Notes under the pieces: model-generated
The model's database searches: none
Told to the model about the DNA's origin: nothing
What the model saw: only the letters and a program-made list of their open reading frames with translations
NCBI RefSeq assembly: GCF_001949145.1
Contig: NW_019091454.1
Location: forward strand, 381,997-443,996
Direction of reading: 5' to 3'
Origin: Acanthaster planci
Lineage: Eukaryota; Echinodermata; Asteroidea; Valvatida; Acanthasteridae
Length of the DNA: 62,000 nucleotides
Translations under genes and position numbers: made by a program
Part shown: piece by piece, positions 33,005 through 44,210 of the stretch
Layout: each line of letters opens with the position of its first letter
Numbering within the stretch: the first letter of the stretch is position 1

Positions 33005-34369
33005 TGTGACGAAACAGGGGTAGGCATGAATGCCACTCTAAGTCATGAATCATTAAGCATTGCGTTGACCAATCAGCGTTGCGTAGAGCACTAGGTCTGG
33101 GCGCTTGCGGCGTGCTTAGAGCGCGCACAATCAGTTAGTGAGTTTCGCTGCTGGGTCGCAGAGCGGCAGGATCGTGGAGGACGCTGTCTACCGTTCCGTG
33201 CTGTGACTGTGCGAGGTATAGCGTGGACGTTGCACCAGGGGCGCTGCGTGTAGTGACTGTAACTGGTAGGTGTAGTAGCGAACCGTATTGGGTCTAGATT
33301 NNNNNNNNNNNNNNNNNNNNNNNNNNNNNNNNNNNNNNNNNNNNNNNNNNNNNNNNNNNNNNNNNNNNNNNNNNNNNNNNNNNNNNNNNNNNNNNNNNNN
33401 NNNNNNNNNNNNNNNNNNNNNNNNNNNNNNNNNNNNNNNNNNNNNNNNNNNNNNNNNNNNNNNNNNNNNNNNNNNNNNNNNNNNNNNNNNNNNNNNNNNN
33501 NNNNNNNNNNNNNNNNNNNNNNNNNNNNNNNNNNNNNNNNNNNNNNNNNNNNNNNNNNNNNNNNNNNNNNNNNNNNNNNNNNNNNNNNNNNNNNNNNNNN
33601 NNNNNNNNNNNNNNNNNNNNNNNNNNNNNNNNNNNNNNNNNNNNNNNNNNNNNNNNNNNNNNNNNNNNNNNNNNNNNNNNNNNNNNNNNNNNNNNNNNNN
33701 NNNNNNNNNNNNNNNNNNNNNNNNNNNNNNNNNNNNNNNNNNNNNNNNNNNNNNNNNNNNNNNNNNNNNNNNNNNNNNNNNNNNNNNNNNNNNNNNNNNN
33801 NNNNNNNNNNNNNNNNNNNNNNNNNNNNNNNNNGGTTAATTTCCCTTTCGTTAGATCGACCCTGTTTTGCATGACACTCTGTGTTATTTGTGTGAGGGCT
33901 ATCACTATTTAGTGAGGTAACCCTTGGGTTGTAGGCTAGCTGTGTTTAAGTTAGTCGGGTGGTTAGTTAACCACGTGAGGCATATTGTATTGATTGTGAG
34001 GCGTATTGTGTACATAAACCTTGTGTGATTTATATACCTTATTGATTTTTATTGCAATAAATCAAATACTTGATTATTGTCCTTGGAAATCCTGTGTCAC
34101 TGTGAGGTTTATTTAGGTTTCCCTGTGTTTCCTTACTGTATTACCAGATAAATCCAGTCTTTCATAATTGGTAGTAAACTTCCACCCAACGAACTGCCCC
34201 TAGGCTTAGTCCGCCGTTCGTTAACTGATATCCCCCCATGTGTCAGCGTAGCCGCTCATCCTTGCGCAAGGTTAATAAATATATTTGTGGGGTTGGGCGA
34301 GGTCAATTCCATCCCTGATCCGGCCGGTTACTGGGTCCACCACAAGAGGTGTCAGTTGCATTCGGCACA
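33005..34369. mobile_element. LTR-like insert inside BEL integrase, CACC target duplication
   Basis: The insert starts TGTGACGAAACAGGGG and ends CGGCACA, so its termini are TGTG...CACA. It is flanked by CACC at 33001-33004 and 34370-34373. Leaving out the insert and one CACC puts the integrase codons on both sides in one frame, which supports the boundaries. It carries a CCAAT motif (about 33070), an AATAAA signal (about 34057) on the plus strand, and no coding region. A 533-base N gap hides the middle. It reads as a solo LTR on the plus strand. Its last 170 bases recur at 18914-19083. Confidence 0.75.
33301..33833. other. Assembly gap (N)
   Basis: A 533-base N run lies inside the LTR-like insert. 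Any open frame drawn across it is meaningless. Confidence 0.99.
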
Positions 34370-34373
34370 CACC

Positions 34374-34655
34374 ACTGATGAACCAAAATCCACTTTCCCT
34401 TACTTCGCTAACGGTTATGCCACAACCTTGATGGTTGACTTTCTGGTGGTAGTGAATCACAATGAGCCTCGAAATGTGGCTGTCTCTTGGCAAGATTGCT
34501 GGATACTTGACGGAGAGTGGGGTAGATGAGTTTCTCAATCGACCTCCCACGCGCTGAATCCCATACCCCTTGATGAAGGGGTCCAAATACTTCAGAGGGG
34601 TTTTCCCTTGAACTCCTTTTATTTGAATTAACTTGATCACGGAACTGGTCAGACA
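34374..34655 (-). pseudogene. BEL/Pao integrase zinc-binding region
   Basis: The frame reads YLDPFIKGYGIQRVGGRLRN, then YPAILPRDSHISRLIVIHYH and NHQGCGITVSEVRESGFWF. This is the H2C2-type block before the integrase core, with the HH pair visible. It is cut on one side by the LTR-like insert (34369) and on the other by the 3' end of a LINE (about 34656). Its partner, the CVIC end of the zinc finger, lies at 32970-32955. Confidence 0.85.
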
Positions 34656-35217
34656 TCATCATCATTCTTCACATAACCATCAAGAGCGTCGTAGTGACCT
34701 CCAGACACCCCTGTCAAGAGCAAGGGACCAGCACTCATTTGGAGACAGTTGCACAGCATTGGCAACCTGCCAAGTGAGACGGGGACGGCCACGGGGCCGC
34801 CTCCAGGTGGCAGGTTGCTGATCAAGATGTCGCCTCCCTGCAACCGAGTCCGATGAGCTAAGAAAGGATGGCATTTGAAATGAAGTCAGACCACTGGACG
34901 CCCAGTATGCGACGCTGGCACTGCACATGGAAGGCCTGGGGACGCTGTTGATCTCTTTTTCTCAGTGTCCAGGTTTCAGCCCCATAGAGAGGGGCGGAAA
35001 GCACACAAGTTCGATAGAACCTTAGCTTGATGGGGAGGCTGCCCTTGCTTCTCCGAAAACGGTCTAATTGGCCCGTGATGTTGCTGGCGATGCCAATTCT
35101 GCGTAGTACATCAGAAATGCATAGACCTGAGGTGGTAATTGTGCTTCTGAGGTAGCAGAAGGACTCAACAGGATCTATAACACCGGGCCCAGGGAAGCCG
35201 GGCAGGTGAAGGTTGAC

Positions 35218-35950
35218 CTAGGGATTGAACCTTGGTCTTAGCCCCCGAGGGTTTAAGGCCGATATAACTAGCTTCCAGTTCAAAGGTTGCAAGATGTTCA
35301 CCCATCTATCTGGGTCGTCAGTAAACAGCACAGCGCAATCAGCATACAGGAGGTTGGTAAACCTATGGTTGCCTACATTGATACCCAGTGATGCCTCACA
35401 CTGTGACAGAGTGGTGTCCATGGCAGCACAGAATAGAGTGAGGGCTAGCACCCAATCCTGCCGGACTCTTGAGGAAGTTGAGAAGGAGGGGGATAAGTCA
35501 TTGCCTATCCTGAACTTGGCTTTGGTGTAAGAGTCAAAGCTTTGATCAACTTCCAAATCGTATTTGGAATTCCCTTTGAGGAGAGGATATCCAAGAGCTG
35601 GTTTCGGTCAACAGAATCAAAGGCAGCCTTGATGTCTACGCAGGCGACATTAAGCGTGCGATTGTACTGGTAATGGAGTTCAGCGAGTAGACGTTATGCA
35701 AGAATTGCGTCAGATGTGGAGCAGCTGGGAGTGAAACTTGACTGCTGTGGTCTTTGCTGGGAAACAAGTAGTGGGCGAATTCTGGCAAGCAGAATAAGCG
35801 CAAACACCTTGCCAGGAATCGAAAGCAAGGTGATGAGACGATAACTACGACAGGTCGTCCTTGAACGTTTCCCTTTATAGAGTAGTAGAATTATACCATC
35901 CTTCCATCAGTTTGCTGGAGCCATGCCTGTGGATCACGCGTTGGATAAGA
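35218..35950 (-). pseudogene. LINE reverse transcriptase remnant (second clade)
   Basis: Frames between 35950 and 35218 carry successive RT blocks: YKGKRSRTTC, the YRLITLLSIPGKVFA block, QQSSFTPSCSTSDAIL, VDIKAAFDSVDRNQLL, and (35556-35218) SRVRQDWVLALTLFCAAMD. The last includes the catalytic box as YADC (usual YADD). The GC-type codon pattern and the block style differ from the LINEs at 0.3-3.5 kb and 17-19 kb, so this is another clade. Confidence 0.78.
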
Positions 35951-36649
35951 TCTTTTGAAGAGCTCTACTTATGGGCATCTCAGCAAATTTCAAGTACTTG
36001 GAGATTATGCCATCATCTTCAGCTGCACGGCTCGACTTCAACTTTCGGATAGCAGCCCGCACTTCACACAGCGATGGAGGGACGAAGTCTAGGTCAGAGA
36101 CTACAAATTCAAGAGATGTGGTTGCAAGTGGTTGAGAGGGAGCAGCTGGGGAGTTAAGTGACTGGCAGAAGTGGTATTTCTAGCAGGACAGCATTTCTTC
36201 CGACGAGTTGCAGGGAGAACCGTCTGCTCTGGAAACCGAGGAAGGAGCCGAATGCTGGCCAACTCCTTAGAGGCGCTTCACTACTTTGAAGGCGGGGCGG
36301 AGTTTATTCTGTCTAGGCCAGATTCGGACAATGGAGTCATACCATGCATTTAGGTCTTGTTTTAGAATAGAGTAGTTGGTTGCCACCAAGGAGTCTGTTA
36401 GAAGAAGATGGTGATCTTGGTGGCGTTTGGGCAGAGATTTCTTTGTAAGGGATTGATACGAACCTGAGCGACAAGAAGTCGGTGATCGGTATTGGAAGGG
36501 CAGGACTTCAAGTAGCTCCGATCGTTGACAAGTATGTGGTCAAACTCCTTGGCTGTGTGACTGTCATTCGATATCCAGGTGAGTCTGTAGATGTTCTTTC
36601 ACTTGAAATATGAGCCTGAGATGGCTAGGCGGTGAGCAAGACAGAAGAA

Positions 36650-37110
36650 AATCATGCGAATTGAGTTACTGTACCGCGGCCAAAGTTTCCAACAACATCT
36701 TCAAAGCCAGACCTGTCGGAACCTGAAACCGCATCACAGTCACCGAGTGCAAACAACTTTTCAGGGGGAGGAACAGAGGAGACGCAATGAGAAAGTTGAC
36801 CATAAAAGGAATCCTTGTCTGAGTCGCAGGCAACCTCAGTGGGAGTGACAATGAAGGTGCTAGCCCCATGCTATTGCTTGAGTCTGACAGACAGCAGACG
36901 TTCAGAAATGGCCTACCAAAATAATATACAGCCGCTGGCTCTCTTATTGAGGAAAAGGGATACACCATTGGTGTGACCGGAATACGGGTCTCAGTGAGCC
37001 CAGCGATCGAGATTTCGAGCCTACACATGTCCTTAACAAGAGCCTCAGGGAATCCACCATGAGCCAGAGTGAGAACATTCCAGGTGGAAGTTCGTTTATC
37101 ATGTCGAAAA
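36650..37110 (-). pseudogene. LINE endonuclease remnant (second clade)
   Basis: The frame from about 37110 gives STWNVLTLAHGGFPEALV and, continuing at 37028, CRLEISIAGLTETRIPVTP. This is the N-terminal block of an EEP endonuclease with the metal-binding Glu of 'TETR'. The later blocks (normally 'GDFN') are not seen clearly, and the 36666 end is poorly matched. It is upstream of the RT in transcript sense. Confidence 0.7.
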
Positions 37111-37164
37111 TTGAGGTGGGCTCTGGCACCAGTCCAAGTCGATGAACGACCTTCCCAAGGGCTT

Positions 37165-37258
37165 TGTACTGCAACAGCACTCTTCCCGTGAGTACAAACG
37201 GAGCCAGAAAGCCTTGTGGGTCATAAACTGATGCAACCCTAACAGAATTCCTCTGCGA
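37165..37258 (-). pseudogene. BEL/Pao pol fragment (RT to RNase H junction)
   Basis: About 30 codons read SVRVASVYDPQGFLAPFVL, then TGRVLLQ. This is the conserved BEL/Pao block 'YDPLG...P......LLQ' at the end of RT. The sequence then changes abruptly to LINE sequence. Roughly 400 residues that normally follow (RNase H and linker) are absent, so a deletion accompanied or followed the LINE insertion. Confidence 0.75.
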
Positions 37259-37269
37259 GTCAAAATTGC

Positions 37270-38240
37270 TTAACCCATGAAATCAGTCAGAGCGCCAGTT
37301 CTGTTGCGCAATATACTGTATAACGAGCCGTACAACGCAGCGCGAGTGGAATCTCCGACTTGAGTCCACTCTGTGGTTCCACGTGCAGAGATAGACTGGC
37401 TCCCTGTCTCTACGTGTAAGTTTGGTAGTGATTCCTGGCCACATACATGTACACGTACATTTGTACAGTACTTGGACAGGCGCTGGCATAACAACTGTGT
37501 TCAGTGTTCTTATTCCTACATGGTTAACTTATTAGGCGGACTCTTCCTCCATTGTCCTACCGCAACGCTTTTATTCGATTAAAATTTGTATGCCAAGTCC
37601 CCCCACAATAAAAATACCTAAATAAAATAAAATAAATTAGAAAGTTTATTCGGCCAGCAGACTTCCAGTAAGGGGAAACAAAGCAGCTTGAATCTGATTC
37701 CAGTACCTGGGTCTCGCTTTAAAGTTTTGTAAAGTTTAGACACTGGCACAAAGTTAAACTGGACAGCGATGCCTAGCAGTGATGTCCAGTTATTAATTGT
37801 CTGAGAATCTGAGGATTATTATTCTGCACGTATTAATTTTTCTCTCATTTTCAATATTTAACATGCATTAGCCTTCTATTGGAATTAGCACTTATTTTCG
37901 AAGTTTCAGTTTTTCTTTTCAAACTTTCATTTTAACTGTAATATTATTTACCTTCAAATCGAAAGCAAATCAAATAAATGCAAGGAATCATGTTAAAATT
38001 TCATCATTTTTTATTATTTACTGTTATCCTAACTTTTTTGTGAGGCAGATTAACGCGTATAACAAACTAAGCTAGTGACATGTACACAAAGTGATTCGTT
38101 TCACTATTATGCAAATTCCGCAGGGGAACGATATTGTTTTATGTTATCTTGATCTAATTCTGTTTCTTTTTACTAACTTACTCAATGTAATTTATTCCAT
38201 TTTCACTTTACTCAATGTCTTTTACTCCTTACGGACAAGA
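37270..38240. other. No recognisable gene
   Basis: AT-rich sequence with short frames. Nothing matches BEL pol, although it lies between BEL gag and pol remnants. Confidence 0.45.
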
Positions 38241-38249
38241 CAAAATATC

Positions 38250-38483
38250 CAAAATAAAATTAAACCAATTGAAATGGTAATAAAACTGGATAGGGCTTAC
38301 CAAAGGAAAATTGAATTTCGACAAAGGGACCCTTTGCAGCATGTCATAAAGAAAATCAGGCCATGCCAAAATAAAATTAAACCAATTGAAATGGTAATAA
38401 AACTGGATAGGGCTTACCAAAGGAAAATTAAATTTCCTCAAAAGGACCCTTTGCAACATGTCATAAAGAAAATCAGGCCATGC
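38250..38483. repeat. 117-bp tandem duplication, open on both strands
   Basis: Two head-to-tail copies (38250-38366 and 38367-38483) differ at only a few bases. Because 117 is a multiple of three, frames continue through both: plus 38091-38504 and minus 38229-38786. The plus unit includes KPIEMVIKLDRAYQRKI. No known domain is recognised, so it may be an AT-rich minisatellite and not a gene. Confidence 0.85.
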
Positions 38484-38489
38484 CGTTTT

Positions 38490-39400
38490 GTACAACAATG
38501 CTAGGAAACAGTGCCTAATTGAAACATAAGCAAAAATCAGTACAGGTATAACTTGCTCTGTGTACATATTTACAAACTTTGCACACAAGACGCATATAAA
38601 CCAGATGTAAGAAGTCAACACTTGTTTTGAATTTACAGTAGACTTTATAAAAACGAACCGAGTATTAGCAGTGGAAAATACGACTGTATTTTGGCAGACT
38701 GCTGTAATCAAGTTTGGGGGTATACATACGTGTACCTTGCTATTTGTATCTACATGTACAGCGCAAACATACAGGCTCCCCCACAATCACAATCTTCAGT
38801 GTTTTGTTCGTAGCAAACCGCATGCTCAGATGCTGATTCTTCTACTAGGGCGATATATGCCACTCTTTACATGCAGGCCTAAATGTATAGTAGCGGTAAG
38901 AACACGTGTCATGAGAAGAAACTTTCCGATGGCACGTCGTGTGAAATCCAAAAATCACGGTGCCGGTCATGACGATGTTTCGCAATAACACTGCTAAACA
39001 TGAATCAAGATTTCGATGTCCTTGGCGGTCTCCTCACTTCGTGATGGATTAGGCTTATGATCAGCCGTAACGTTCTTCCGTCCAAATATAGCTACCTGCT
39101 GCAATAATTCACAGCTTTAGTCCATCTCGCTACTGCCATCGAGGCATATATCTTATTTTCGACGAATTAGAGGGGCATGTTCTATTATTTTTCCATCAGC
39201 ACTCAGCGTGTGTAAACACAACGCATACTTCATAGACAGGTTCCCGTACACTACATAACAGTGGTCCGTATATAATAGGAACGGGAACCAGTTCAGCTCG
39301 TTCGACGTAAAAGCTGAGCAATGATTGGTTCGAGCGGATCACGCGGGGTTCTTCTTCTCTTAGAAAACTATAAACTTAGAATTTTCTCGGGGTGATATTT
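38490..39400. other. No recognisable gene
   Basis: Short frames only, with no domain or clear repeat. Confidence 0.4.
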
Positions 39401-39402
39401 CC

Positions 39403-40290
39403 CTATTGTGCTGACTTTTCGAGTTGAACTCTGTGGAATGTACATTGAAATATTTTTCCCAAAATGCTCCCGTAGAGTTCATTTAGACCGATTCTACTGG
39501 AACGTAACAGAAAGGTTGGATTTTCATCTGGTGGTCTAATTCTTCTACTCCTTAAATTGCACCGGGTCTCTGCCAAACGTGTTCGGTTCGGGAACGGGTA
39601 ACCTTCCGATGAAATGCCTTCCTGGAAAACTCTTACCATTGTAGCTAAGTCACTTGATGGTGCCTTTGACGAATGGGGGCATATTGGGTATCCCAACCGG
39701 TGGAAGAGGATTGGCATTGGCTGCTTTTCTTTAGAATCTCGACACTGAAGGTGTTTCATTCTCTTCCACATAAATCTTGTATCGACCAGAAGCTTTATTT
39801 TATACTTTCTTTTCAACTTTCAGCCTCTCGAGCTTGTTTTCCTCATTTTTGATTCTCCTTTCAAAGTCTGCACGAAGTTCGGAGAGTTTGTTGCATTGTT
39901 CTTGAATTTCATGGACTGACTGAAACTCAGCCTTCTTTGCTGCAAGTTCAGCGGCTGCGTCAGTTTTGCTTGACTAGACGTACGAATGCCTTGAAATGCT
40001 TGACTGTTGGGTGGAGGACGAAATTTGAGACTCTGTGACGCCTCCAAAAACTGATGGATATCTTCTTTAATCCAGACTAGCACGAACGTTAAGCAATGCA
40101 ACCTCAGGATTGAAGTCTTGTTTCTTCACATCTTCAAGTCGGTTCTTGATAAGTGTGTGGTGGGAATGGCGAAAGTGGGGGGGTGGGGGTCGTCTCAGAT
40201 GTGTGTCAGGACTCAAACAAAAGGAAAGGGGGGGATCACGTCTTTCGAGCCGACCTGTTACCGACACCTTCGACCATAGCGCCTCCACCA
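39403..40290 (-). pseudogene. BEL/Pao gag remnant
   Basis: Minus-strand frames show a coiled, Glu/Lys-rich stretch (AAELAAKKAEFQSVHEIQEQ, then LRADFERRIKNEENKLERL). This is followed after a frame change by LPVPEPNTFGRDPVQFKE near 39585-39530. The 'P.p....F.gDp..f..W' block marks the BEL/Pao gag core, and the helical stretch before it is usual for that gag. Stops at about 39635 and 39535 and several frame changes show decay. Its strand and order fit the BEL pol pieces at lower coordinates. Confidence 0.65.
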
Positions 40291-40299
40291 GGCGGAAAT

Positions 40300-41950
40300 T
40301 TTAAAGGCCCTAAACCTCCGGAATTCCGCCTCACCGGTTTAGTATTTCGAGATCTAAGGCAAAGGTTCACTGTCAAAATATATGACCAAGTGAGGAGATA
40401 AGTCGAGCAATTAATTGTAATATTTTGCTGAGGACCAACAATCTACTCAAGGAATTTACCTTGCAGACCAGTTTCAGAACAACTCAACAATAATAATTCA
40501 ATTCAAGTCTGACAACATCGAGAAAACAAGGGCAAGGATGAACTGAGAATAATTTTATACAAAGTTAATTTGTACACAATACAGCTAATAAATGCCCAAT
40601 TTTGTCACCAAATCCTCAATTACATCCAAAACAACTCTTTTCAGAGTAAGCATATGCCTCTTGATTTTGTGGATATTGTGCATGTGCAGGAGAGGAAAGT
40701 GTTGACAGTCAGCTAGACATATACTGCCTCTTAATCGCCTGAATCGGACGAAGAACCCAGCGGGGCACAGGTCCTTTGAATTGCAAGGTACATGGTCCGA
40801 CCTTCACTTATTCCCTGACCAAAGATTTCCTGGCGAAGCTTAATTAATAACACCTTAGGTCAGGTATCGCCCATGGATATAAATAGAACATGAGGCAAGA
40901 TATCAAGGGTCACAAGGAAAGGTCTTGGTGGATCCTATGTGTAGATCATAGAGCCATATGTAAAAACTAGAGTGCTTGCTCATGTACAAAGTGACGCCTG
41001 CTGGGCACGTCTATGTTTGTGCACAAATCTATGAAAAACTCGACATTTTGAATAGCTTTCGTACAGCTTTTTGTATATTTGCATCTGTATTAACGATACG
41101 TCAACATAGCCGATACGCAAACAAGCTGAACGCACAATTAGTAAATCAGCGTTTCATTTTGCTTTAAGCAAAAAAAAAAAAATTCAAATGACATCCCACA
41201 CCTTTCGCGGGCTCTTCTGAGAAATTTTCAATCATATTTTTGTCTGCTTCCCCCCCCCATGGGTGCCCCTGAATTCTACAGAGATGATCCCGGGCCATGC
41301 TTACACAATCCCACAATTTCGTAACCCAAACAGACCCCTCTTTTTGAAAGAATCTGCAGGGGTACTTTTTTAGCGCCTCGTCCTGGAGGAGAATTTTCCT
41401 TGAATTGGGAACTGCACCCATAAGACCGAGTTCTGCCGTCTTATCTGGGCCCAACGACAGGTCTGGCTGCGCTGCAGTGGGTTACTGCTACGTATTCTAC
41501 AGCAGAGGACACGTACAAACGAACTTCATCCCGCTCAAAAACCATTTGCATTTAATGAAGTGCTACATGTTGTTTCTAGTTCTGCACCTTAGCATTTTAT
41601 AAAATTTAAGCTGCTGTCAAGGACCGGCTAAAACAAGTGCTATCCTTTTCAAATCTGGATTTTCTAATATGCACAATTGTTAAAAACCTTTCTTGTGACG
41701 TTGTGAGTGTCGAAATTGGATTTCATTTTCTTTACGGGAATTGCCCTTGATCAAACCATGAATCAAACCGACCTACAGTGCATAATTAAATAAACTATTT
41801 AGATAAAAAATGAAGAACAAAATCAACAACTTTATGTTTACCAAAATTGATAAAGACTAGTCAACTTCAAGGGACACTGCACATTTTGCAATACCTATCC
41901 AAATTGCAACCAAAAAAGTTATTGTTGAAACTTTATCTTCCATTCTCAGC
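40300..41950. other. No recognisable gene
   Basis: Ordinary-composition sequence. The open frame at 41164-41454 (minus) has no domain and reads into a poly-A run at about 41168. Confidence 0.4.
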
Positions 41951-41958
41951 ATATTGTG

Positions 41959-43130
41959 GCGATCGTGCCGACACAACCCCCGTGTCATCCTCGGCCGACG
42001 TCAGTGAGCGGTCTAGTCTGAGGCAGCAAAGGAAGCAGGCCCATTTGGGGGCAGTCTTCCGCCAGGTGCAGCAGGAGAGCGTCACAGGCGCACACTGGGG
42101 TAGAAGACAGGGAGCACACCGGGGGCGCAACAGATACAAACGGACACGTCTGCCTAAGTTGACTCTGGTTTAATAATTGCTCACACCTCTCCAGGCGCTA
42201 CTAATGATGCGACCTCCACAGGCCCTGGCAATCTCCTAGACAGGTCTTGGCCCTATACAGGTCGTGATCCCTCAGGTGTAAGCTCAGGTGCAACCTACGG
42301 GCACAACTTGCTTTACATCCACCAAATTTCCCGTAAGACTACTGCCCCGTTGATGGAGTTCCCCCGTATAAACTCGTCCCCAGATGATTTATATTAAGTC
42401 TAAAGATCCCGCGGTAAAGTCGCTTATTTACGGGTACAGCCTAGTAGTTCTCCCCGGTGGGAGCATTAAAGAAAATTGTACGGCAAATGAAACTAACTGG
42501 GACGGCGCTGGAACTGCTATGGCCCATGGGACTGATTGCGAAGGAACTGACCCAATTGGCGTGCGATCGCACTTATATATCTTTGCGGGCCGCCAGCCTG
42601 CCGCCACCAGCCACAGCGCGCGGCGGGCCCCGCTGACGTCAGGGAATAAGCCCTGGGCCTAACTACGACGGCTCAGAATAAACACGAAAACTGCCATTGC
42701 GCCACACAGCCGCGCCTTAACTTTCTGTCAGTCCCTTGACAGTTTAAACTTACAAAAATCAAATAAGCAACACAGTTTATGCACGCCTACAAGGCGTACC
42801 GTTTTGGTCCTCAACAGGTTGCTAAAACACTTTAAACAATCCTAAACACTTTGAACTTAAGCTTATACAATGCTTAAAATATAAACTCAAAATTCTTTAA
42901 ACTTCTACGGGACTACGTTAGAAATAGTTAAATTAACTTACTGCCTCCAAAACATCGGGGAAGGCGTGATAAGCTAACAAATAAACCGTGTTCCTACAGT
43001 TCTTTAAGCACTTCCAAAACCAGCAACAAAGGCAACGCCGTAGACTTGTGTGGTCTTGTCTTTTATGATTTTCCGGTCCTCCTGATACAGAACTCTCTGG
43101 ACGTGACCTCAGTAATTATAGTGACTCCCC
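41959..43130 (-). repeat. 3' LTR of the Gypsy element
   Basis: Past a purine tract (GGAACAAGGGGAG, about 43142-43130, minus) lies 1.1-1.2 kb of non-coding sequence ending ...GATCGCCACA at 41959. It has a GATATATAAG TATA-like box at 42580-42571 on the minus strand, with a GTGACGTCA-like CRE half nearby (CTGACGTCAG, about 42640). The 5' edge is uncertain because no TG start directly follows the purine tract. Confidence 0.5.
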
Positions 43131-44210
43131 TTGTTCCAGGCCACCTTCGCCGTATGGTGGTCCTAGGTGCTCGTCCCCATTGTCGGTGCTCTGGATTATC
43201 CTGCAAATCCTGGGCTCAGGCGGTGGCTTGTTTGACTCTGTCTGCACCAGTCGCAGATAAACCATGTCATACTTCCGACGGGTCTGTCGGTAAGTCAGGT
43301 AAGTCTTCCGTACTTCTCTCACCTTCACAGCTTGTCCCTGAAAGATGTTATTTACCTCAATAGTGGTCTCGCCTTACCTTTCCCATCACCTTGATGGGTT
43401 CCAACTCCCATTGCCATCATGCTGATGGGTTTTCCTCCGCTCGTCTGCCTGGACAACTCACCGATGAGATCTTTGTCTGGCTCCCAAACGGACAAAGGCG
43501 TTGGCGACAGCTCGATTTCGGCCACATCCTGTATGTATCCAGCTGAAAATTTAAGTGGTTCCAGTACCCCTTCAACATCATCTTCTGTCCCTCCGCCGTT
43601 AACTTCTCGCTCGTCCTGAGCCTGCAAAACTCCCCGAGTTGTTCCATGGACATCTACCTTCCACTGCGTTTCCTTCTCAGGTTCAGACGAAGCACTAATT
43701 GGCTCATCTGAATCGGTATAAGGTGATCTTGACACCGTACAAGCCACAGATCGGACAGATTTCTTCTTGGCCAGTTACTCCTCGGTGCGTTCTTCCTAGC
43801 CTCGCTTCTTGGGCGACCCCCTGCGTTTAATACGCTCCTTCTCCTCACCTGCTCTTCTACTGACGCCCGCATCTTTGGTGTCTCGCTTCTCCTTCTTACG
43901 TGGCGTTGGACTCCTTCCGCGTCGGTTCCCCCCTGTTTCACTCTGACGCTTGGACTTCTCGATGTCCTTGCAGGTTTCTCTTTTGATGTCTGCTTCCTCT
44001 CCTATGTGTTCCGGGTGGCAGTCTCGGTATCTGTACCGCACATTATCTCTTCTGTTTCTTGTGTGCACATCGTCGGCACTTATAATAGACTCTTGCACCA
44101 TGCTCGTTGGGTGCCGGGTCAGGCTGCGCTGGTGCAGAAATGCCTCGTCACACCTCTTGCACCTGAACGTCTTTTGGAGTCTTGTCGTCCACTCCGTCTT
44201 TTCCCATCGT
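43116..44210 (-). pseudogene. Third ORF of the Gypsy element, degenerate C2H2-like finger plus basic and acidic tracts
   Basis: One frame runs from about 44207 to 43352, broken only by stops at 43798-43796 and about 43780. It starts TFRCKRCDEAFLHQRSLTRH, a C2H2-finger pattern lacking the last His. It is followed by an Arg/Lys/Glu-rich stretch (KRQSETGGNRRGRSP), then an acidic part (TDSDEPISASSEPEKE) and SGGKPISMMAMGV. A second frame at 43328-43116 may be its tail (YLTYRQTRRKYDMVYLRLVQ). It follows integrase and precedes the LTR, where some Gypsy elements carry an extra ORF. It is not env-like: I see no signal peptide or membrane segment. Confidence 0.5.

Larger units (their letters stand above)
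34656..37168 (-). mobile_element. LINE of a different clade inserted in the BEL element
   Basis: On the minus strand an endonuclease start (TSTWNVLTLAHGGFPEALVK, about 37100, then ISIAGLTETRIP) is followed by an RT. The RT reads DGIILLLYKGKRSR, then CRSYRLITLLSIPGKVFALIL, VDIKAAFDSVDRNQLL and LLYADCAVLFTDD. A C-terminal GRPRLTW ... DRGVWRSLR block ends at 34680. The 3' end meets GAT-repeat sequence at 34659-34671, next to BEL sequence. YADC in place of YADD and many stops and frame changes show it is dead. The 5' edge is approximate. Confidence 0.82.
31904..40290 (-). mobile_element. Broken BEL/Pao LTR retrotransposon with nested insertions
   Basis: Pieces of one BEL/Pao element lie in transcript order on the minus strand. 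They are gag (about 40290-39490), a short pol piece at the RT/RNase H junction (about 37255-37170), the integrase zinc-binding region (34655-34374) and the integrase core with C-terminus (33004-31904). Most of protease, RT and RNase H is missing. A LINE sits between the pol piece and the zinc-binding region, and an LTR-like insert sits inside integrase. The gag may belong to a separate copy, since 2.2 kb of unrelated sequence separates it from pol. Confidence 0.7.

Noticed and set aside
33288-33905. Long open frames on both strands across 33301-33833
   Set aside because: They consist of N-gap positions and carry no sequence information.
41959-41985. TGTGGCGATCGTGCCGACA read as the start of a plus-strand LTR
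   Set aside because: The TATA-like box and coding order place this as the minus-strand end of the Gypsy 3' LTR.
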